A stretch of 64,000 bases of DNA from Aliiroseovarius sediminilitoris (GTDB lineage Bacteria > Pseudomonadota > Alphaproteobacteria > Rhodobacterales > Rhodobacteraceae). Numbering within the stretch: position 1 is the first letter of the stretch; the number at the start of each line of letters is the position of its first letter. The stretch is taken from NCBI RefSeq assembly GCF_900109955.1, contig NZ_FOJB01000001.1, positions 2,604,001 through 2,668,000 on the forward strand, written 5' to 3'. Shown in pieces: positions 1 to 9,109 of this stretch. The notes under the pieces were generated by a model, which saw only the letters and a list, made by a program, of their open reading frames with translations, was not told the DNA's origin and did not search any database. The position numbers and the translations under genes are program-made.

Positions 1-135
1 CCCGTAGTTTGCCGGATGGTCCGGATCGCCTCGCACGTTCAACCCGCCTTGACCATCGGGTTGTAAAAGCACACCGCAGCCAACCCCGCAATAAGGACAG
101 GTGGAGCGGGTAACCGGCAGGCCGGAGCCGTCCAT
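1..135 (-). CDS. nasA: Assimilatory nitrate reductase catalytic subunit, N-terminus (partial)
   Basis: Only the first 45 codons are inside the window; the gene continues past position 1. The translation begins MDGSGLPVTRSTCPYCGVGCGV, and the CPYCGVGCGV stretch is the start of the [4Fe-4S] binding site of molybdopterin nitrate reductases (NasA/NapA type). The ATG (133-135) overlaps the nirD stop by one base (TGATG), so translation is probably coupled. Position at the end of a nitrate uptake and nitrite reductase operon favours the cytoplasmic assimilatory enzyme. No signal peptide is present, which argues against NapA. Confidence 0.88.
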   Translation of the reverse strand, partial: MDGSGLPVTRSTCPYCGVGCGVLLQPDGQGGLNVRGDPDHPANYG

Positions 136-464
136 CACGCTGCGCTCCGGCTGTCAAGTTTTGCACCATCGATCAGAACGCGCCCGTCCTGCACCAGAAC
201 AAGGAAGGTCGTGATCGCGCCATCTTCGCCCGCAGCTTGCCCGGTGTTCAGATCGAACACCCAATTGTGCAGCGGGCAAGTCACGGACTGCCCGTGAACG
301 ATGCCTTCGGACAAGGGGCCGCCCTTGTGGGGGCAGCTATCGGTCGCGGCGAATACCTCGTTTTCTGTTGTGCGAAAGACCGCAACACATCCGAGGGGGG
401 TCTTGATTTTACGCGCGCCACGGATGGGGATGTCGTCGATATGGCCTATGTCGATCCAGTTCAT
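135..464 (-). CDS. nirD: Nitrite reductase (NAD(P)H) small subunit
   Basis: 109 residues, a single Rieske-like domain and the usual NirD length. It reads MNWIDIGHIDDIP, then CPHKGGPLSEG and CPLHNWVFDL. The CPH and CPLH pairs look like an intact Rieske [2Fe-2S] motif, a variant found in part of the NirD family. It is the partner of NirB in reducing nitrite to ammonium in the cytoplasm. The start at 464 was chosen because it overlaps the nirB stop by four bases (ATGA); a longer frame to 533 lies wholly inside nirB. Confidence 0.93.
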   Translation of the reverse strand: MNWIDIGHIDDIPIRGARKIKTPLGCVAVFRTTENEVFAATDSCPHKGGPLSEGIVHGQSVTCPLHNWVFDLNTGQAAGEDGAITTFLVLVQDGRVLIDGAKLDSRSAA

Positions 465-2890
465 TCTGCGGCCTCCAGTGTCAGATCTGCGAGCGGTTGA
501 TAACGCTGCGCTTGGGTTGCGTGTTCCGCCCAAGGGTCTTTGCGGTAGATGGATTGCGACAGTTCGAAAGCCTCGATCAGGCGCTGGCGTTCGTCGGGAT
601 CGGCGATCCGGTCTTGCACCCAGTCAAGCCCGACCTTGTCCACCCACTTATACGCCCGGTCGAGGTATTTCGCGTTCTCGCGATAAAGCTGAACAAAGGC
701 GATGGTCACGTCGATGGCCTCCTGCTCGGTTTCGACGTCGCACAGGCGTTCGGTTTCCCTGACGTCCATTCCCGCTGCCCCGGCAACGCTGACCTGATAA
801 CCGCTGTCGACGCAGATTATCCCGATGTCCTTACAGGTGGCTTCGGCGCAATTGCGCGGGCAACCCGAAACACCGAGTTTGACCTTATGCGGTGTCCAAG
901 ACCCCCAAAGCGCCTGTTCAAGCTGGATGCCCAGCCCGGTGCTGTCTTGCGTGCCAAAGCGGCAATGATCCGTGCCGACGCAGGTTTTCACCGTGCGCAG
1001 GCCCTTGGAATAGGCGTGACCGGACACCAGCCCCGCCTTGTTCAGATCGGCCCAGATGAAGGGCAGGTCTTCGCCCTTCACGCCCAACAGGTCAATGCGC
1101 TGGCCGCCGGTTACTTTGACGGTTGGAACATCATACTTGTCGGCTGCATCCGCGATGGCGCGCAGCTCGGCCGGATTGGTGATCCCGCCCCACATGCGCG
1201 GCACGACGCTGAAGGTGCCGTCTTTCTGGATATTGGCGTGCTTGCGTTCGTTGACGAACCGGCTTTGCGGGTCGTCGCGGTATTCCAGCGGCCAATCAGC
1301 GAGCAGGTAGAAATTCACTGCGGGGCGGCAGACATGGCAACCGTTGCGTGTTTTCCAGCCCAGTTCCTGCCACACGGCTTCCTGACTTTTCAGTTCCTGA
1401 CTTTTGATCAGCCGGCGCACATCTTCATGCGTCAAATCACAACAGCCGCAGATCGGTTGCGCTGTCGGTATCTGAAACTCATCACCCAGCATGACCTGCA
1501 ATAGTTGTTCGACCAGCCCCGTGCACGTCCCGCAAGAGGCGCTGGCCTTGGTCTGGGCTTTCACCGCACCCAGATCGGTGGCACCTTGCGCAATGGCGTC
1601 AACAATAGTGCCTTTGCATATGCCGTTGCAGCCGCAAATCTCCGCATCACGCGGCAATGCTGCAACGGCTGAGAGAGGGTCCGCAGAATCGCCCCCTTGA
1701 AAGGCCGGACCGAATATCAGCGTCTCACGCATGTCCTCGATCTCGGTGCCGTCTTTGATAAGCTGGAAGAACCAGTTGCCGTCGACGGTGTCGCCATACA
1801 TCACCGCGCCGACCAGACGGTCGTCCTCTATTACCAGACGTTTGTAGATGCCACGCGACGGGTCGCGAAGCACGATGTCCTCGCGCCCCTCGCCCTCGGC
1901 AAAGTCGCCCGCACTGAACAGATCGCAGCCGGTGACTTTCAGCTTGGTCGCGGTGTCCTTGACCACGAAGGCCGCAGCTTTGTCCAACAGCGTGCCAGCC
2001 AGCACCTTGGCTTGATCATAGAGCGGCGCGACCAGCCCGAAGAGATGCCCGTCGAACTCCAGGCACTCGCCCACGGCATAGATATCCGGATCCGAGGTTT
2101 GCATCTGTGCGTTTACTTCAACACCGCGCGCGACAGAAAGGCCGGCGTCGGTGGCAAGACGCGTTTCGGGGCGGATGCCCACGGCCATAACCACCAGATC
2201 GGCGGGCAGAGTTTCGTCGCCCTCCAGCAGCACCGCCTCGACGCGACCATCGCCGATGATCGCTTTGGTCGATGCCTGGGTGCGCACGGTGATGCCGCGA
2301 CGCTCCAGATCCTTGCGCAGCAGATAGCCCGCCGCCTCGTCCAGTTGCCGTTCCATCAGGTGACCCATCAGGTGCACAACGGTGACATCCATGCCACGCT
2401 CGGCCAGACCGGCCGCGGCTTCAAGACCCAAAAGTCCGCCACCGATGACTACGGCCTTGCCGCCCTTGGCAGAGGCGTCGATCATGGCGTTGGTATCATC
2501 GAGATCGCGGTAGGTGATCACACCGGGCAGGTCCTTGCCGGGCACCGGAATGATGAACGGCGCGGATCCTGTCGCGATGATCAACTTGTCATAGGGAACG
2601 TGACCATTCTGGCCTGCGACCACCTTCAATTCGGGATCGATGGCGGTAACATGTTCACCGAAGCGGCAGGTCACACCATGCGCCGCATACCAATCGTCGT
2701 CATGGGTGACAATATCGGCATAGGCCTTTTCGCCCGACAACACAGGGCTCAGCATGATGCGATTATAGTTGCCGCGCGGTTCGGCGTTGAACAGGGTAAT
2801 ATCGAACGTGTCCGGCGCGTCGTCCACCAGATGTTCAATGACACGGCCGGATGCCATACCGGCGCCGATGATGACTAGCTTCTGTTTCAT
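461..2890 (-). CDS. nirB: Nitrite reductase (NAD(P)H) large subunit
   Basis: 809 residues. The N-terminal pyridine-nucleotide oxidoreductase half has IIGAGMASGR and VVIGGGLLGLEAAAGL dinucleotide-binding motifs. A middle BFD-like [2Fe-2S] region has cysteines in ICGCNGICKGT and SASCGTCTG. The C-terminal sirohaem/[4Fe-4S] half has TCVGTDHCRFG and SGCPRNCAEA. It catalyses six-electron reduction of nitrite to ammonium with NAD(P)H. The ATG at 2890 is preceded by GGAG seven bases upstream; the longer frame to 3067 reads back into the ABC gene. It lies four bases after the transporter ATPase gene and overlaps nirD, so it is one operon. Confidence 0.96.
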   Translation of the reverse strand: MKQKLVIIGAGMASGRVIEHLVDDAPDTFDITLFNAEPRGNYNRIMLSPVLSGEKAYADIVTHDDDWYAAHGVTCRFGEHVTAIDPELKVVAGQNGHVPYDKLIIATGSAPFIIPVPGKDLPGVITYRDLDDTNAMIDASAKGGKAVVIGGGLLGLEAAAGLAERGMDVTVVHLMGHLMERQLDEAAGYLLRKDLERRGITVRTQASTKAIIGDGRVEAVLLEGDETLPADLVVMAVGIRPETRLATDAGLSVARGVEVNAQMQTSDPDIYAVGECLEFDGHLFGLVAPLYDQAKVLAGTLLDKAAAFVVKDTATKLKVTGCDLFSAGDFAEGEGREDIVLRDPSRGIYKRLVIEDDRLVGAVMYGDTVDGNWFFQLIKDGTEIEDMRETLIFGPAFQGGDSADPLSAVAALPRDAEICGCNGICKGTIVDAIAQGATDLGAVKAQTKASASCGTCTGLVEQLLQVMLGDEFQIPTAQPICGCCDLTHEDVRRLIKSQELKSQEAVWQELGWKTRNGCHVCRPAVNFYLLADWPLEYRDDPQSRFVNERKHANIQKDGTFSVVPRMWGGITNPAELRAIADAADKYDVPTVKVTGGQRIDLLGVKGEDLPFIWADLNKAGLVSGHAYSKGLRTVKTCVGTDHCRFGTQDSTGLGIQLEQALWGSWTPHKVKLGVSGCPRNCAEATCKDIGIICVDSGYQVSVAGAAGMDVRETERLCDVETEQEAIDVTIAFVQLYRENAKYLDRAYKWVDKVGLDWVQDRIADPDERQRLIEAFELSQSIYRKDPWAEHATQAQRYQPLADLTLEAAE

Positions 2891-2894
2891 GGGA

Positions 2895-4580
2895 TCACTC
2901 CGCCGCAATAGTTTCGGGGGTTTTTGATTTTGGTTTGGGGTTTGCGCCGTGTTCATATTCCTCAAGGAAATCGAGCACTTGTTGGCGATACTTGTAGTAA
3001 TCCTGATGCTCCAGCAGCGCCTTTCGGGTGCGTGGACGCGGAAGGTCCACATCGACGATCTTGCCAATGGTCGCTTGCGGCCCGTTGGTCATCATCACCA
3101 CGCGATCGGCCAAAAGGATCGCTTCGTCCACATCATGGGTGACGCAGATCGCGGTGACTTGGGTGCGCGACCAGACCTCCATCAGCACTTCCTGCAATTC
3201 CCACCGTGTAAGGCTGTCGAGCATCCCGAACGGTTCATCGAGCAAAAGCAGTTTGGGTGACAATGCGAAAGCGCGGGCTATGCCGACGCGTTGCTGCATG
3301 CCGTTGGACATGTCGCATGCCGCCTTGTCCATCGCATCACCAAGCCCGACCCGTTCAAGATAGTATTCCACCACATCCTGGCGTTCAGCCTGAGAGGCGC
3401 GGGGATACACTTTGTCCACCCCGATCGCCACGTTCTCTTTCGCGGTCAACCACGGGAAAAGGTTGGGCGATTGGAAGACGACCGCCCGTTCGGGGTCGGC
3501 ACCTTCCACGTGGGTGCCGTCCAGCACGATGGCACCCTTGGAAATCTCGTTCAGCCCCGCAGCCATGGTCAGCACTGTGGATTTGCCGCAACCCGAATGA
3601 CCAATCAGGGAAATGAACTCGCCGCGGTTGATGTTAAGCTCGAAATCTTCGACCACGGTCAGCGGGCCTTTTGGCGTCGGATAGACCTTGTGCAGTTGGC
3701 TGAACTTCAAATAGCGGTTCTGGATTGTCCCTTTCTGAGCCTCGGCGACGACTGTCGGCAAACCGTGGATCGGGGTCACATCGGGCAACCGGCGCGTGCC
3801 TTCGACTTTGGCCTCGATCCCCACATCCATCAGGTATTTGGTCACGTCCGCGCGCAGGCTTTTGAAGGCGTCGTTGGTGTTCATCTCCATCCGGTCACGC
3901 GGGCGGGGAATGGTCACTGTGAACTCTTGCCCCAAGGTGCCATCGGGGTTTAGGGCGATGATCCGGTCGGCAAGGATGATCGCCTCGTCCACATCATTGG
4001 TGATCAGCACGCAGGTTTTCTTGTCAGCGTCCCAGATGTGTTCAATCTCGTCCGCCAGATTGGCGCGGGTCAGGGCATCAAGCGCCGACAATGGTTCGTC
4101 CAGCAGCAACATTTCGGGGTTCATCGCCAATGCACGGGCCACGTTGACCCGTTGGCGCATCCCACCCGACAGTTCCGCCGGGCGGCGCGTGGCGGCGTGG
4201 CCAAGACCAACCATGTTCACGTAATGCGCGACTTTCTCGGCCCGTTCTGCTTTATCCAACCCGGGAAACACTGTGTCGACCGCCAGCCCAACATTGCCGT
4301 TCACAGTCAGCCACGGCATCAGGGAATAGCTTTGAAAAACCACCCCGCGTTCTGGGCCGGGACCGGTGACGGGTTTGCCTTTGAACGTCACCTTGCCCTT
4401 GGTCGGCTGTTCCAGCCCCGCCATCAAGTTGATGAGGGTCGTTTTGCCAGAGCCGGAAAAGCCCAAGAGGACAAGGAATTCCCCTTCTTGCACATCCAGG
4501 TCGATGTTCTTGAGCACATGGGTGGCATGTGTGCCGGCACCGAAGCTTTGCGAGACGTTTACGAGTTTCAGAATGCTCAT
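2895..4580 (-). CDS. Nitrate ABC transporter ATP-binding protein, two fused ATPase domains
   Basis: 561 residues holding two ABC ATPase domains in tandem. The first (about 1-240) has Walker A GFSGSGKTT, signature LSGGMRQR and Walker B LLLDEP. The second (about 280-530) has GHSGCGKST, a changed signature MSNGMQQR, and LLLDEP. Both belong to the NrtD/SsuB/TauB-like nitrate-sulfonate family. A joined pair can supply both ATPase sites of one transporter, replacing separate NrtC and NrtD. The ATG at 4580 is preferred because GGTGAG lies just upstream; a GTG at 4589 overlapping the permease stop is the alternative. Confidence 0.93.
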   Translation of the reverse strand: MSILKLVNVSQSFGAGTHATHVLKNIDLDVQEGEFLVLLGFSGSGKTTLINLMAGLEQPTKGKVTFKGKPVTGPGPERGVVFQSYSLMPWLTVNGNVGLAVDTVFPGLDKAERAEKVAHYVNMVGLGHAATRRPAELSGGMRQRVNVARALAMNPEMLLLDEPLSALDALTRANLADEIEHIWDADKKTCVLITNDVDEAIILADRIIALNPDGTLGQEFTVTIPRPRDRMEMNTNDAFKSLRADVTKYLMDVGIEAKVEGTRRLPDVTPIHGLPTVVAEAQKGTIQNRYLKFSQLHKVYPTPKGPLTVVEDFELNINRGEFISLIGHSGCGKSTVLTMAAGLNEISKGAIVLDGTHVEGADPERAVVFQSPNLFPWLTAKENVAIGVDKVYPRASQAERQDVVEYYLERVGLGDAMDKAACDMSNGMQQRVGIARAFALSPKLLLLDEPFGMLDSLTRWELQEVLMEVWSRTQVTAICVTHDVDEAILLADRVVMMTNGPQATIGKIVDVDLPRPRTRKALLEHQDYYKYRQQVLDFLEEYEHGANPKPKSKTPETIAAE

Positions 4581-4585
4581 GGTGC

Positions 4586-5662
4586 TCACCGGTTGTTCGT
4601 GAAGGTAAAGAGCGATTGCAGGGCAAACATCACGCGATCCAGCAGGAAGCCGATGATGCCGATGGTCAGAACCGCAACCATGATCTTGGCCAGCGAACTG
4701 GACGACCCGTTCTGAAACTCGTCCCAGACGAACTTTCCAAGGCCAGGGTTTTGCGCCAGCATTTCAGCGGCAATCAGGACCATCCAGCCGACGCCAAGGC
4801 TTAGCCGAAGGCCGGTAAAGATCAGTGGAAGGGCAGATGGCAGGACAAGTTTGGTGATCTTGGTCCACGTGTTCATCTTCAACACTTTCGAGACATTGAC
4901 CAAATCCTTGTCGATGCTGGCCACGCCAAGTGCGGTGTTGATCAGCGTCGGCCAAAGCGAACACAACGTCACTGTAATCGCCGAGGTCAGGAAGCTTTTC
5001 GCGAACATGCCATCCGAGGTCGTATAGACGGCGGACACCACCATGGTCACGATCGGCAACCATGCCAGCGGCGAGACCGGCTTGAAGATCTGGATGATAG
5101 GGTTCAGGGCAGCGTTTGCGATGGGTGACAGACCAGCGGCGATACCCAGCGGAATGGCCACGGCGCTGGCAATCAGGAAGCCGAAGAATACCGTTTTGAT
5201 CGAGGTCCAGATCTGGCTGTAATAGCTTGGCGCACCTGTATAGGCGCGTTCGACCGGCTCTTTCCCCTGAGCGATGCGGCGCTCGTTCAGCGTTGCGACC
5301 TGCGCATCGAATTTAGTGCGCGAAACAGCCTTGGACTGCGCGTCTTCGTGCAGGTTGACTGCCTCGGTCCAGACCTGTGCCGGGCCGGGGATCGCCCCAA
5401 GCGAGGTTTGCACGGTCGGGGCCAGCGCAGACCAAAGCATCAAAAACCCCGCAATAGCCAGCAAAGGCACGCCCAGAAGACGCCAGATTTCACTTATCTG
5501 GGCTTTGGGGTTGTCGCCGGCGATGGCTTTCAGGATCGGGGTCAGCCAAGCAAGGCCGATAACCTGAAACCACTTGTCGGCGGTGTTGATCCGGGTAAAG
5601 CGACGTTCGCGTCGGGCTTCACGCGCGGTTTCAGCGTTGAAATTCGGGTCTGCGATGCTCAT
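4586..5662 (-). CDS. nrtB: Nitrate ABC transporter permease
   Basis: 358 residues. A cytoplasmic N-terminal stretch is followed by a membrane segment near FLMLWSALAPTVQTSLG, a long periplasmic insert, and then the BPD-type permease core with several helices and the coupling loop LVLPSALPLIFTGLRLSLGVGW. It is the inner-membrane pore for nitrate/nitrite import. The ATG at 5662 has AGGAGA eight bases upstream; the longer frame to 5707 has no such site. The gene lies between the binding-protein and ATPase genes. Confidence 0.92.
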   Translation of the reverse strand: MSIADPNFNAETAREARRERRFTRINTADKWFQVIGLAWLTPILKAIAGDNPKAQISEIWRLLGVPLLAIAGFLMLWSALAPTVQTSLGAIPGPAQVWTEAVNLHEDAQSKAVSRTKFDAQVATLNERRIAQGKEPVERAYTGAPSYYSQIWTSIKTVFFGFLIASAVAIPLGIAAGLSPIANAALNPIIQIFKPVSPLAWLPIVTMVVSAVYTTSDGMFAKSFLTSAITVTLCSLWPTLINTALGVASIDKDLVNVSKVLKMNTWTKITKLVLPSALPLIFTGLRLSLGVGWMVLIAAEMLAQNPGLGKFVWDEFQNGSSSSLAKIMVAVLTIGIIGFLLDRVMFALQSLFTFTNNR

Positions 5663-5722
5663 CGAATTGTCTCCTGCGGAATTGGAAAGGCGTGGGTGGG
5701 CGGCCACCCACGCGAATGTGGC

Positions 5723-7090
5723 TTAGCCCTCAACCCGGTCGCCGATGACCGTCTGAGCGCCCTTCAAGCCGATCGGCAAGCTTTCGAGGTAGGCATTTGG
5801 CGTGCGACCATCGAAGGGAATGCCGTCAATGATATCCGCTGCGGGGGTCGGCGCTTTGAAGCCGTCGCTGTCCCAAGGGAAATCCGCCTCGTTTGCCAGA
5901 CCGTCATCCACAAGTGAACGCGCGGCTTCCAGATAGATGTCGGGACGATAAACGCTGGCCGCGACGTCCTTGAACCACGCGTCGGTTTGCGGATCAGCAA
6001 TCTGACCCCAGCGGCGCATCTGCGTCAGGTACCAGACGGCATCGGAGTAATAAGGATAGGTCGCATTGTGGCGGAAGAAGACGTTGAAATCGGGGATGTC
6101 TCGCTTGTCGCCTTTTTCAAATTCGAAGAACCCGGTCATGGAGTTCGCGATCACGTCGTAATCGGCCCCCACATACTCTGGTCGGCTCAGGATTTCGACG
6201 GCTTCGGGACGATTGGCGTTGTCATTTTCGTCCAGCCACATGGCCGCGCGGATCAGCGCACGCACTACTGCTTTGGTGGTATTGGGGTTTTCGGTGACAA
6301 ACTCGTCGGTCAGGCCAAACACCTTTTCCGGGTTGTTTTTCCAAAGCTGGTAGTCGGTGATGACCGGCACCCCGATGCCCTTGAACACCGCCTGCTGATT
6401 CCACGGCTCGCCCACGGAGTAGCCGTGGATCGTTCCGGCCTCCATCGTGGCGGGCATTTGCGGCGGCGGGGTCACGGAGAGCAGCACATCGGCGTTGATC
6501 TGGCCCGAGATGTTATCGGGGCTGTAGTAGCCGGGATTGATACCGCCCGCAGCCAGCCAGTAACGCAGCTCGTAATTGTGGGTCGAGACAGGAAAGACCA
6601 TCCCCATGTTGAATGGCTCGCCCTTGGTGTTGAATTCTTCGATGACGGGAACCAGCGCCTTGGCCGAGATCGGATGCTGCGGACGGCCATCCTCTAGCGA
6701 GGGGATATGCGGGCGCATCATGTCCCACACATCGTTAGATACCGTGATGCCATTACCGTTCAGGTCCATCGAAAACGGCGTCACGATGTGGGCTTCGGTC
6801 CCATATCCGATGGTGGCGGCCAGTGGCTGACCCGCAAGCATATGCGCACCGTCCAACTGCCCGTCGATCACGCCGTCCAGCAGGACTTTCCAATTGGCCT
6901 GAGCCTCTAGCGTCACAAACAAGCCTTCATCAAGGAAATACCCTTGTTCATATGCCACGGCGAGCGGCGCCATATCCGTCAGCTTGATGAAACCAATGGT
7001 CAGTTCATCCTTTTCAACGTCCAGCAACTCGGCCAAGGCTGGGCTGATCATCGCAGTTGTGGCTGCAAGGCCAAGGAGGAGAGGTCTCAT
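5723..7090 (-). CDS. nrtA: Nitrate ABC transporter periplasmic substrate-binding protein
   Basis: 455 residues, with a Sec signal peptide ([20 protein letters not shown]) that has no lipobox. The mature part is of the NrtA/CmpA type: a [22 protein letters not shown] start, [20 protein letters not shown], and [17 protein letters not shown], the family's ligand-binding strand. It captures nitrate or nitrite in the periplasm. The ATG at 7090 follows AAAGGA. It is the first structural gene after the attenuated leader (7144-7257). It resembles cytoplasmic NasS encoded just upstream, which is thought to derive from this family. Confidence 0.94.
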   Translation of the reverse strand: MRPLLLGLAATTAMISPALAELLDVEKDELTIGFIKLTDMAPLAVAYEQGYFLDEGLFVTLEAQANWKVLLDGVIDGQLDGAHMLAGQPLAATIGYGTEAHIVTPFSMDLNGNGITVSNDVWDMMRPHIPSLEDGRPQHPISAKALVPVIEEFNTKGEPFNMGMVFPVSTHNYELRYWLAAGGINPGYYSPDNISGQINADVLLSVTPPPQMPATMEAGTIHGYSVGEPWNQQAVFKGIGVPVITDYQLWKNNPEKVFGLTDEFVTENPNTTKAVVRALIRAAMWLDENDNANRPEAVEILSRPEYVGADYDVIANSMTGFFEFEKGDKRDIPDFNVFFRHNATYPYYSDAVWYLTQMRRWGQIADPQTDAWFKDVAASVYRPDIYLEAARSLVDDGLANEADFPWDSDGFKAPTPAADIIDGIPFDGRTPNAYLESLPIGLKGAQTVIGDRVEG

Positions 7091-7143
7091 GTTTGATCCT
7101 TTCGAAGCACCCGATCCATCCAGTTGAAGACCGGGCGAAAAAC

Positions 7144-7179
7144 AAAAAAAGGCCGATCACTGACCACCGAACCATCGGC
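7144..7179 (-). terminator. Rho-independent terminator in the nrtA leader (attenuator)
   Basis: On the minus strand a six-pair stem (GCCGAT/ATCGGC, 7174-7179 and 7152-7157) with a 16-base loop is followed by seven consecutive T (7150 to 7144). It lies between the predicted promoter and nrtA, not at a gene end, so it would stop transcription before the structural genes unless antiterminated. The loop bases contain CCGATGGTTCGG, which could form a competing small hairpin. Read from the sequence; folding was not computed. Confidence 0.82.
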
Positions 7180-7186
7180 GGAAAGC

Positions 7187-7257
7187 GAGCGACCTTGCTC
7201 AGAACGTCCCTGTCATTGGGAGTAAATTCGTTGCGATCCACCCCGTTGTGGATGCAA
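7187..7257 (-). ncRNA. ANTAR-type leader RNA, probable NasT target
   Basis: Minus-strand RNA. Hairpin 1 (7257-7231) pairs UUGC-AUCCAC with GUGGAU-C-GCAA around a hexaloop AACGGG, with one bulged C. A hairpin near the terminator (7200-7187) pairs GAGC with GCUC around hexaloop AAGGUC. Both loops have A at position 1 and G at position 4, the known ANTAR recognition pattern. A weaker third hairpin (7221-7207, UCCC/GGGA around AAUGACA) lies between them and could be the true second stem because its linker is shorter. nasT and nasS are encoded immediately upstream, so NasT-dependent antitermination is the natural reading. Confidence 0.75.
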
Positions 7258-7261
7258 TCTG

Positions 7262-7290
7262 ACTATTGCTGCATTGCAGCGTGAACGCAA
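7262..7290 (-). promoter_or_regulatory. Predicted promoter of the nrt-nir-nas operon with spacer palindrome
   Basis: On the minus strand TTGCGT (7290-7285), a 17-base spacer and AATAGT (7267-7262) resemble a sigma-70 promoter. Transcription would start near 7255, at the foot of leader hairpin 1. The spacer is filled by the perfect palindrome GCTGCATTGCAGC (7268-7280, single central T). The same CTGCA-N-YGCAG core occurs twice upstream of the LysR-type gene (9747-9780). The boxes are weak individually; the fit with the leader structure raises confidence. Confidence 0.5.
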
Positions 7291-7355
7291 GATGACCGAG
7301 TGGACGAGTGCCGAAAAACAGGATGCACACGACGTCCTGCACAAAATTTGGTCAC

Positions 7356-8528
7356 TTAACGATCAGCAGGGTCAAATATGTGGCCATCGAAGAATTCGTT
7401 CGGCAGCAGAGTAAGCCCCCCACCCGCAGAGGCGACCGGCATGGCGTGACGAATCGCGCCTTCGACCTTCTCGGACGCGCCCGGCATGTCACATCCCGTT
7501 GTGCGCAGGTGTTTCCGGTGCAGATCCGAGCGGAATACCTTTGCGATCTTGTCCTTATCAAAAGGGGTGCCGCTGCCATGCGATTTGTGCAACTGTTCCG
7601 CAATCCACTTTGCCTGACTGCGCCATGGGAAACTGGCGGCACCTGAATGGAACTCAAGAAATCTTTCTACGTGGCGTTGCTCACCGCGCCCCGACACCGT
7701 CAAATGGCCCGACAACGCACGGTCGATCAATTCAGATGGGACATCAAGAAAGGCCTTGCGTGACAGAAGCTCGCTGGCCGTGGCGTGTGTTTCCGGGTTG
7801 GCCAGCCAGCGGCCCGCTTTCCATACCGCTCGCATGAGACGCCCCAACAAGTCTGGTTCTGTCTCGGCCCAATGTGTGCGGACAGCCAAAACCTTTTCCG
7901 GTGCAAAGCTCCAGATCGACCTTCCCGGCAATAGCAATGCGCCAGCGCCCTGTTCAACCGCAACGGATCCCCATGGCTCACCGACGCAGTATGCATCCAC
8001 GTCCCCGGCGGCCAGCGCATTTGCCATCAGGGGCGGAGGCACGGTGCGGATCACGATGCCTTCTGATCCAAGCGCCGAAGCGCGGCTCCAGTACCGTAAC
8101 AATTCCACGTGCATCGAGAACGGAAATGGCACACCAAACACGATGGGTCCGTGACTAACCTGCGCCAGCGCGTCAGCGGCACGAACTGGATCAGCGAAAT
8201 CGAACCCATATCCTGCGCTTCGCAACCGGTCTTCAAGCGGCTTGCCCACACCGATGACGTTGCCGTTTACCGACAGGACCGATACGGCCGACAAAGCTGT
8301 TGCGACCCCACCGAACCCCATCGCCATCGCGACCGGAAGTGGTGACAGCATATGCGCCGCATCCACGCTGCCAAAGGCCAACATGTCGCGAACCGAAGAC
8401 CAAGATGGGGCGGCGATCAGGTCAAGCGAGATCCCCTCAGCCTCGGCAAAGCCCATTTCCTGCGCGATGATCAGCGGGGCCGCATCCACCAACGGCATAT
8501 AGGCAACTGGTATCGAAACGGTCTTCAT
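7356..8528 (-). CDS. nasS: Nitrate/nitrite sensor NasS (cytoplasmic NrtA-like protein)
   Basis: 390 residues of the NrtA/CmpA fold but with no signal peptide (begins MKTVSIPVAYMPLVDAAPLIIAQ), as in NasS. It keeps the family motif DVDAYCVGEPWGSVAVEQ. In characterised systems NasS binds nitrate or nitrite in the cytoplasm and, without ligand, holds NasT inactive. The start overlaps the nasT stop by four bases (ATGA), so the two are made together. After it comes the leader of the transporter operon. Confidence 0.93.
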   Translation of the reverse strand: MKTVSIPVAYMPLVDAAPLIIAQEMGFAEAEGISLDLIAAPSWSSVRDMLAFGSVDAAHMLSPLPVAMAMGFGGVATALSAVSVLSVNGNVIGVGKPLEDRLRSAGYGFDFADPVRAADALAQVSHGPIVFGVPFPFSMHVELLRYWSRASALGSEGIVIRTVPPPLMANALAAGDVDAYCVGEPWGSVAVEQGAGALLLPGRSIWSFAPEKVLAVRTHWAETEPDLLGRLMRAVWKAGRWLANPETHATASELLSRKAFLDVPSELIDRALSGHLTVSGRGEQRHVERFLEFHSGAASFPWRSQAKWIAEQLHKSHGSGTPFDKDKIAKVFRSDLHRKHLRTTGCDMPGASEKVEGAIRHAMPVASAGGGLTLLPNEFFDGHIFDPADR

Positions 8529-9109
8529 CCCAAAAGCCCCGATGCCGTTACCAATGCCTCGGCGACATCCGCAACACGCCGCCCCTGGTCCATCGCCGTC
8601 TTTCGCAGCAAAGCATATGCCGCGCCCTCGTCCAGACCCTTGGCTTTCATCAACAGACCTTTGGCGCGGTCAATCACCTTGCGTTCTTCCAGTGCCAGCC
8701 GTGTCTCGGCCAGTTCGCTGCGCATTTGACGTATCATCGTAAAGCGCGCAATCGCGGTGTCTATGACCGGCTTTATCCGCCCCGGCGAAAGGCCGTCGAC
8801 CACATAGGCCGAGACGCCAGCCTCGATTGCTGCCTGCGCCAGACCGCCCGCCGCGCCGGACACGAACATGGCGACAGGGCGTTCCAACGGGCCAGATGCC
8901 AGTGTCAGTTCTTCCATCATGTCACGCGTGGGATTGTCGACATCGATCAGCACGATGTCCGGCAAATGGGCGGCGATCTTGCGGGCCAGACTGCTGGAAT
9001 TGTTGATGACGAACACGTCGCACCCGCAAGCATCCTTAAGCGCGTCGACGATGGCAATGGCGCGGTCGCGGTCCTCTTCCACGACGACTATGGTAAGGTC
9101 TTTGGTCAT
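8525..9109 (-). CDS. nasT: Antitermination regulator NasT (receiver plus ANTAR domain)
   Basis: 194 residues. The receiver-like domain (about 1-125) has acidic VVEEDRD and IVLIDVDNP with the likely conserved Asp near residue 56. The C-terminal ANTAR domain (about 130-190) has LEERKVIDRAKGLLMKAKGLDEGAAYALLRKTAM with its three-helix signature. It binds paired-hairpin leaders and prevents termination. The likely target is the leader at 7187-7257. The ATG at 9109 overlaps the stop of the upstream LysR-type gene by four bases, so it is translationally coupled to that gene as well as to nasS. Confidence 0.95.
   Translation of the reverse strand: MTKDLTIVVVEEDRDRAIAIVDALKDACGCDVFVINNSSSLARKIAAHLPDIVLIDVDNPTRDMMEELTLASGPLERPVAMFVSGAAGGLAQAAIEAGVSAYVVDGLSPGRIKPVIDTAIARFTMIRQMRSELAETRLALEERKVIDRAKGLLMKAKGLDEGAAYALLRKTAMDQGRRVADVAEALVTASGLLG

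Noticed and set aside
497-2878. Long open frames on the plus strand opposite nirB (497-1504 and 1697-2878)
   Set aside because: They are antisense shadows caused by GC-rich codon use; they have no recognisable domain or binding site and lie wholly inside nirB.
7255-7355. Sigma-54 promoter for the nitrate operon
   Set aside because: I looked for GG-N10-GC with flanking TGGCAC/TTGC in the region and found no good match; the sigma-70-like boxes fit the leader better.
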